From NCBI GenBank assembly GCA_013368445.1, contig JAACJO010000036.1, forward strand, positions 155,698 to 219,697: 64,000 nucleotides of DNA. Reading direction: 5' to 3'. Positions 58,830-64,000 of this stretch are shown here, in pieces (position 1 is the stretch's first letter; every line of letters starts with the position of its first letter). The translations under genes and the position numbers were made by a program. The DNA is from Leucocoprinus leucothites. Lineage: Eukaryota > Basidiomycota > Agaricomycetes > Agaricales > Agaricaceae. Below the pieces are notes generated by a model. It had not been told where the DNA came from. It did no database searches and worked only from the letters and a program-made list of their open reading frames with translations.

Positions 58830-59058
58830 TGATGGCTACGACTGCGGAGTTGCTCATGTGCACCGGTCACTGTAGAACGCCTTGTAGTCATACTCTGTAG
58901 ACTCGCCTTGGGCACTCTTTCCCGTATTGACTGTTCTACGAGCTGGACTAAACTGAAGACATTGCTATCCCCTATTTGACGACTGGTTATGAGTATAACA
59001 TTGGATGTTAAAGCTCTTTAGGATCTCCACTTGTTATTATTTATTTAAATTGAGAATA

Positions 59059-59541
59059 CAGTTGACTTTTTCATAATGCATAGCATCAGAGAGCCACAAA
59101 ACCTATGCATAATGTCATTTATTCACTATCAAATATAAGCGCCTATGAGCGCTCATTGAGCGATAGTGACATTGACTTGTGACATAACAGTGTAACAGGA
59201 TTACATGAACATATCAAGCGCTGGTTGCTTTTGTATTTTGCGACATAACCCATTACCATGTGAGCTCCAAACCCACGGAGACGGCCAACCAGGCCAAGAG
59301 TATCATTCTAAGTGTTATTTGCTTCCAGTAGAGCTACCATTCTCCACAATTGCATATGAAATGGCACCTTAAATGATGATAGGTCCTGGATCTAGTAGTG
59401 CATAACCCCAAATTAATGCTATGCATTATGCAATATGAAGATTTTTTGCATAACCCGGGTTCCCTTCATCGGTGAGGGCAAAATTTGATGCATTATGAAA
59501 ATTATGCAAGTCGAGTGTATGCATTATGAGCAAGTCAACTG
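59059..59541. mobile_element. MITE-like element 2, TA target site
   Basis: A 483-bp element with terminal inverted repeats of about 22-24 bp: CAGTTGACTTTTTCATAATG at the left and the reverse complement of CAGTTGACTTGCTCATAATG at the right. It is flanked by TA at 59057-59058 and 59542-59543. No coding capacity. The CAGTTG ends match MITE 1, suggesting the same transposase family, although the interiors differ. Confidence 0.75.
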
Positions 59542-59543
59542 TA

Positions 59544-60015
59544 TACACTATATATTTGATTAACAGATGTACAATGGGCTACCTGGAGTGATTAATAGTC
59601 TCCCAGTTCTGGTGAGATGAATTCAAGCATTGGTGGGGTTTCTATGGATTGCACTACCAAGAGCATAAAGCATCTATCAAAAGGGAAGCCTTACAGAGGT
59701 TGCCGAAGTGAGGAAATCAGATGGATGGTCAAGTCTAAATTAGATCTCAACTTGAAGGGATGTTATAAAATAATTATATCACAGACGATCAAGGATTGAA
59801 ATGATTATCACTATCAAATGTTAATGTATGAATTCCTACTAGACCTGAGGAAAAGAGATGAAATCCATGAAAGAAATCCTGAAAAATTCCAAACAGACAC
59901 CAAAAAGTCAAACATCATAACATGCATACTAAAAATCAGAAGAGATTGTTGAACTCAAGCCATCTATGTCACTATCCCTGATGCCACTTCCCCACCCTTG
60001 TCACAAATTGCAGTC
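59544..60015. other. Intergenic, 3' flank of the NLR gene
   Basis: A/T-rich DNA without a supported gene. Confidence 0.45.
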
Positions 60016-62408
60016 TCAGCGCCTTTTTGCACCACAGAAACATTTACCTTCGGACAGCTGAGGTAAAGCAATTAGAACCACCAGGGCAATAATAAGGCAA
60101 ACATTTACTTACATTTTGATTGTTCCCGAGCTGAAAGCCATAGCTCCACTGGTCAGGGACTGTTTCATTCACTCCATGCCCCAAAATCCAGATATTCTTA
60201 GTATTTGTGCACCCTGAGATCGGACACTTGGCACTTCGAATGATCTTGTCACATAATTCAGCTGGGAGCTGTCAACACCAGCCATATGAATGATAATCCA
60301 AGGAAACAAATGAGAATTTAAACTTACATTGTTTCTTACTGAGGAAGCAAGAACTGGCCACCTGGTAGTGAACTCTGTCAACTTGAGCATTTTCCCGAAG
60401 GGGAGTTCTGCAAGAGACATAGCAGCCTGGGAATCAAGGGGATGCTCGGATACACCACAAAGTGCCCAAAACAAATATAAAACATATTGATAGTGAATGG
60501 GACATGATACACCTTCTGGGAGAACAGTACCTGAGGGAAACACAATGTGTGAGGAATCTGCAAGTGGTGCGGTGCTTGGTCAGGGCGGGGAACACTAGAG
60601 GTTCAGGAAATATAGTACCTGTACTGCGAGAGCAGACTTCATGCAGCCACTCCAGAAGCTCCCTTCGCCACCCAATCAAGAAGTCACCACAGATACATAG
60701 CTCCCTGGAACGCTGAGGATCCTTCATGAAATCGAGGAATGATGCATGGTAGAAGTTTATGTGCATAGATTCAAGATCAGAGCTTTGGAGCTCCATGACT
60801 GACTGGATGGAAGCACAGGCACGGCGGAGCTGCTCTTCAGAAAGGCGGAGGACTTTGGAAATAGGGGCTAGCCCCCGATGGCGTGTAGAATAAACTAGGA
60901 GAATCTTTCGGACTGTTGTCCTGAGCTTCAGTGGGACTCGCTGCATGATGAGAGTATAGAAAAAGTCCATCTCTGCCAACGGGTTATCCTCGCCAACCTT
61001 AGCAGAGATGTCCTTTGCGAACTCGAGTACAGCCCGCAACTGGTCATTGGGGCCATAAGAGTTGTCGTCCTTGATGAAACGAACTATGGCCCACACATAG
61101 ATCCAAAGCCCAGCACCACGCTTAACAAGAACGTCAAGCGTCTCATCCGATGGCCACGACTCGGGAAGGCCGTGATCCTCACGGATCTTCTTGAACTCGT
61201 CAGTCAGGTATAGTAGGATCTCGTGATCGATTGCGTGAGATACGGGGAGTTCGATGCGAGAACAGAAAGGAGATACAGGGGTGGAATTCATGGTCCGGAT
61301 GATAGGGTCTTCGGGGCGGCTAGTGATGAACCAACGAAATGGCGTTGTACGATTGTGAGCGGAAGCCGCGATGATCCTGATAATTTCGCACTGCTCTGCC
61401 GTTCCACGGCACTCATCCAGTCCATCAATGATCACAACACGACCATCAAGACCGCTCCCTGCAGTGTCAACCTTACGAAGGGGATGAACGACCAAATGTT
61501 CAAACTGCGTTGACAGCGACACCGTTGTAAGAGCGGGGTCTTCAGCCATGAGCTTATCAACAACTTCCCGAAATGAGGGGCATTTGGTAGCAACTTGATA
61601 TGCGATGGAGGTAAAGACGCGTCGAGGGTCGTCGCGATCCACGTTTAAACGGGAGAAGAAGAGGGTGGCAGCGAGTTTATTTATGGGCGCCAGGACCTCG
61701 GCACAACTCTGCGCGATAGCTGTCTTGCCTACGCCGAATGGACCGCGCATCCAGAGGATGGACTCTTGGCGATCTGACTCTCCTACCGCCCACTTGGTGG
61801 TGAGGTCGATGTAGTCATTTCGAGTGCCAAGGTGGCATTTTGGGGGTGGGTAGCGAGCGCTCGAGTTGTAGAACGTATCTGGCATTGAGTAGTCAAAGAG
61901 GTGTTTGAGGCCTATTCACGACGTGAGATCAGTGGTCCAGCCCGAGGGCAATATAGAGCTCACCAAGGCCCGCAGGGGAGGCATCAATGAACTGAGAATG
62001 GCTGATAGTAAAGTCATGTGCTTGATTGAACGCTCCATTTCCTCGAAAATGCAGCGGCAGTGTTGAAGAGGATGGGATGGATGACAGGACGGCTGGTGAC
62101 GACGTAGAAGGCCTGCGGTTCGGAAACACTGGATCAGGAAGCGCCAGAGTTGGGACTGTGGAAGGAGGCGCTAGGATCGCAGGCCGGGAAGCGGCAGGCG
62201 TGTGGACATAAAGTTGAGGAAATGAAGTAAGACGTTGGAGAGGGAAAGGGGTAGGAGGTGAAGAAACAGATTGCTCCCGTGGCAGAGGAGTAGCAAGTCG
62301 AACGGACGGAGGTTGAGGAGCAGGATCTTCGGGCTGGGTGGAACCTGTAGCCTGATCAGGGTAGGGAGAGTGCCCAGCGATAAGCCTGTGAGAGCGGCTC
62401 GCAGACAT
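60016..62408 (-). CDS. NACHT-domain NLR protein with Pro/Ser-rich N-terminus
   Basis: STAND-class NTPase of the fungal NLR type, presumed cytosolic sensor in non-self recognition or regulated cell death. Exons: 62408-61964, 61911-60619, 60530-60328, 60268-60113, 60057-60016; phases agree, 712 residues. Exon 1 encodes about 120 Pro/Ser-rich residues and ends with FNQAHDFTISHSQFIDAS, related to the P-family motif. Exon 2 begins with ARYPPPKCH and holds the NACHT: Walker A GPFGVGKTA, Walker B VVIIDGLDEC, sensor WFITSRPED, then a winged-helix-like region. The C-terminus has KCPISGCTNTKNIWILGHG and a final Cys pair (GKCFCGAKRR), a familiar end in Agaricomycete NACHT proteins. No ankyrin, WD40 or TPR repeats are present. 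A longer frame upstream opens only with GTG, so ATG 62408 was chosen. Target and effector are unknown. Confidence 0.85.
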
Positions 62409-62779
62409 TGCGTGTGGGGTATGGACTGGCGGTTGCAGGAGAGGGTGGAAGGAGGAAGACAGCAAAGGGGAAGCGAGTTCTATACGTTGGCTGTTCCATG
62501 CGTCCACGAGGCTGACTATCGTGGGGCGCCAATCTCATCGAAGTTAGCACATGTGGTGGCCAATGATTCGATGCCTGATGGAGAGAAGCGTTTCAACTGG
62601 AGAACTGAGCCATGAAAGCGATGGACGTACAAGGTGTACCGATACATTCCTGCCTTGTACTCCCACATGAAACTTTTCCCTCTTCTCAGAAACCGATTTA
62701 ATGGGCGTCAGCAAATGTAGACCAGCCTTGGGCTTGGCTCAGCGACGTCCCGAATCGTTGATGATGTGACAATCACTAC

Positions 62780-63807
62780 ATCACCGTAACCCAATCAAAC
62801 GCGTCTCAAAATATCCCTCCATCACCTACGCCTTCACCCTGTAGTTCCGATCCCGACTCTGACGGTCCTGGAGCCCTATTACTCTCATCGTCCAAGAAGA
62901 TTGCTCAAAAACAAAATGCTGAAGGCAAAAGCACTCGCTCGAGAAAAGACAAAGCTGAAGACCTGGCAAAAAACCAGAAATTGAAACAACGCGCCACGAA
63001 GAACAAGAAGGGAAAGGTTATAGAGGGCGACGTCGATATGGTGAAGGACCAGGTTTTGGATGATGTAGGAGCCAGGATGTTCGGGCTATGCAGGGTGCTG
63101 CAGTTGAAGCAAGCGAGGATGACGAGGATGAGGTCCTTACAGGATTTAAGGAGGACTCCAGCTTTGACGGCGGCGCGATGGATGAAAACGAAATCAGAGC
63201 CGAGTCAGATGATAATGAGGAAGACGAAGACGAAGAAATGGGGCCGTACGAGGAACAGGACAACGAAGACGACGATATGGACTCCGACACAACTCGGAAC
63301 CGATACCAGTAACGAAAATCAGCTCCACCAAAAACGCCATCCAACTACCTCCCCGATGAGGTCTTCAAAGCCGCTTTCTCTCAGACGCAATTCCCACAGC
63401 CGCGTTCAAAGAAAAACGTATCCTCGCAGAAAGAGCAGAAGAAGTGGAAGCGCACCTCATCTACACGAAACGATGTTATCGTCAGGTGTGTTTCAGTCAT
63501 CCTTCACACTTGTAGGCTTCTAACAATATTTTGTACCATAGATTCAAAGTAATCCAGACGTTAGCATCGACAGCAAGACTTGTATCGTCCCGAGCAGCTG
63601 TACCCTCCGCACACATCAACAGCTTCCTCGATCGCAGCCTCGCTCTCAAAGGCCGAAGGTCGATTTCCGGTAAGGGCTGGGAACACAGACCTGGTGAGCG
63701 CGTCCCTGACACCTTTTCGAACCATAGCTGATATACATCTGTGAGTAGGAAATATTGGGATCCTATGACAAAATCGACCGGCGGCGCATTTTGTTCGGAG
63801 TCGTTAA
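62780..63807 (+). pseudogene. UTP16/BUD21-like ribosome biogenesis protein, decayed
   Basis: Resembles the small U3 snoRNP-associated protein Utp16/Bud21 needed for 18S rRNA maturation in the nucleolus. Recognisable parts: a Lys/Arg/Glu-rich first half, an acidic stretch at 63088-63312 in another frame, LPDEVFKAAFSQ near 63345, then after a good intron (63486-63540) FLDRSLALKGRR and GKGWEHRP, and after a second intron NIGIL-stop-QNRPAAHFVRSR ending at TAA 63805. Lesions: at least two frame changes (about 63075-63090 and 63310-63345), an in-frame TGA at 63766 where Arg or Lys is usual, and no start codon found upstream. Family call is from recalled pattern. A functional copy is expected elsewhere in the genome. 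Confidence 0.6.
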
Positions 63808-64000
63808 TAATACACTTTCTTACTTTTACCAGGCATTACGCATGTCAGATCCCTCTCAGACGAGTAATTATGATAGCTTGAAATTGATATATTATTATCC
63901 ACTTAGAAATTCGCGCATCGAGTACCAGTACGAACTAGATCAATGCAAGACAAACATGTATCCGAGCACAAGATCTAGTAACAATACCCCCAACCAACCC
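63808..64000. other. Window end, nothing recognised
   Basis: A/T-rich DNA without a supported feature. Confidence 0.4.

Noticed and set aside
62409..62507. Upstream extension of the NLR to 62507
   Set aside because: It begins with GTG; the first ATG in frame is at 62408.
1..64000. tRNA, rRNA, viral genes or toxin genes
   Set aside because: No tRNA B-box in a cloverleaf context, no rRNA-like sequence and no viral or toxin motif were seen on reading both strands; a tRNAscan and Rfam search were not possible here.

Overview
The window is nuclear DNA of a filamentous basidiomycete, very probably an Agaricomycete. Genes carry many short introns (about 45-70 nt) with GTRNGT/YAG borders. The cytoplasmic dynein heavy chain is present only as its tail half, as in the two-gene dynein heavy chains of this group. 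The only NLR is of the Agaricomycete NACHT type, and the mobile elements are basidiomycete-style Copia, Helitron and TA-flanked MITEs. No bacterial, organellar or viral genes and no tRNA or rRNA were recognised.

Layout. 0-6.1 kb: two minus-strand copies of a multi-membrane-span protein of the DUF6534 type, the first truncated, the second nearly complete but with a suspicious first splice junction. 8.3-15.0 kb and 28.9-35.5 kb: two copies of one segmental duplication. Its second copy is opened at its left edge by a Helitron (about 22.2-28.9 kb), and a Copia LTR retrotransposon (16.0-21.3 kb) lies between the copies. 39.7-44.0 kb: dynein heavy chain tail gene (minus). 60.0-62.4 kb: NACHT NLR (minus). 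62.8-63.8 kb: decayed UTP16/BUD21-like gene (plus).

The striking content is a paralogous family, here labelled P1 to P12 from left to right (P3 is only a fragment), spread from 8.8 to 58.8 kb around the dynein gene. All complete members share one architecture: a short N-terminal motif of about 25 residues (F-x-I-x-x-[SG]-x-[FV]-x-x-V-x-G-[ND]-x-x-[NT]-Y), a Pro/Ser/Thr-rich probably disordered body, and a single phase-0 intron that separates the motif exon from a long low-complexity second exon. Most have an A/T-rich box about 45-60 nt upstream of the ATG. P1-P8 carry an N/S-rich motif form; P9-P12 form a head-to-tail plus-strand array with an I-S-G-G-N-F form. The NLR next to this array carries a related segment (A-x-D-F-T-I-S-x-S-x-F) at the end of its own Pro/Ser-rich first exon. 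This resembles the arrangement of fungal NLRs with neighbouring effector genes that share a short amyloid-type signalling motif (for example NWD2 with HET-S). The hypothesis offered is an undescribed, rapidly duplicating family of motif-plus-disordered-tail proteins linked to an NLR. Function is not shown by sequence.

Mobile DNA and decay. The Copia element has 371-bp LTRs and a perfect 5-bp target duplication, but its gag-pol has three in-frame TGA stops and a lost reverse transcriptase aspartate; LTR differences fall mostly at CpG sites. The Helitron RepHel protein is complete except for one TGA and seems to have its start codon split by an intron. Two MITE-like elements begin with CAGTTG and sit between TA dinucleotides; one ends against the broken P3 fragment.
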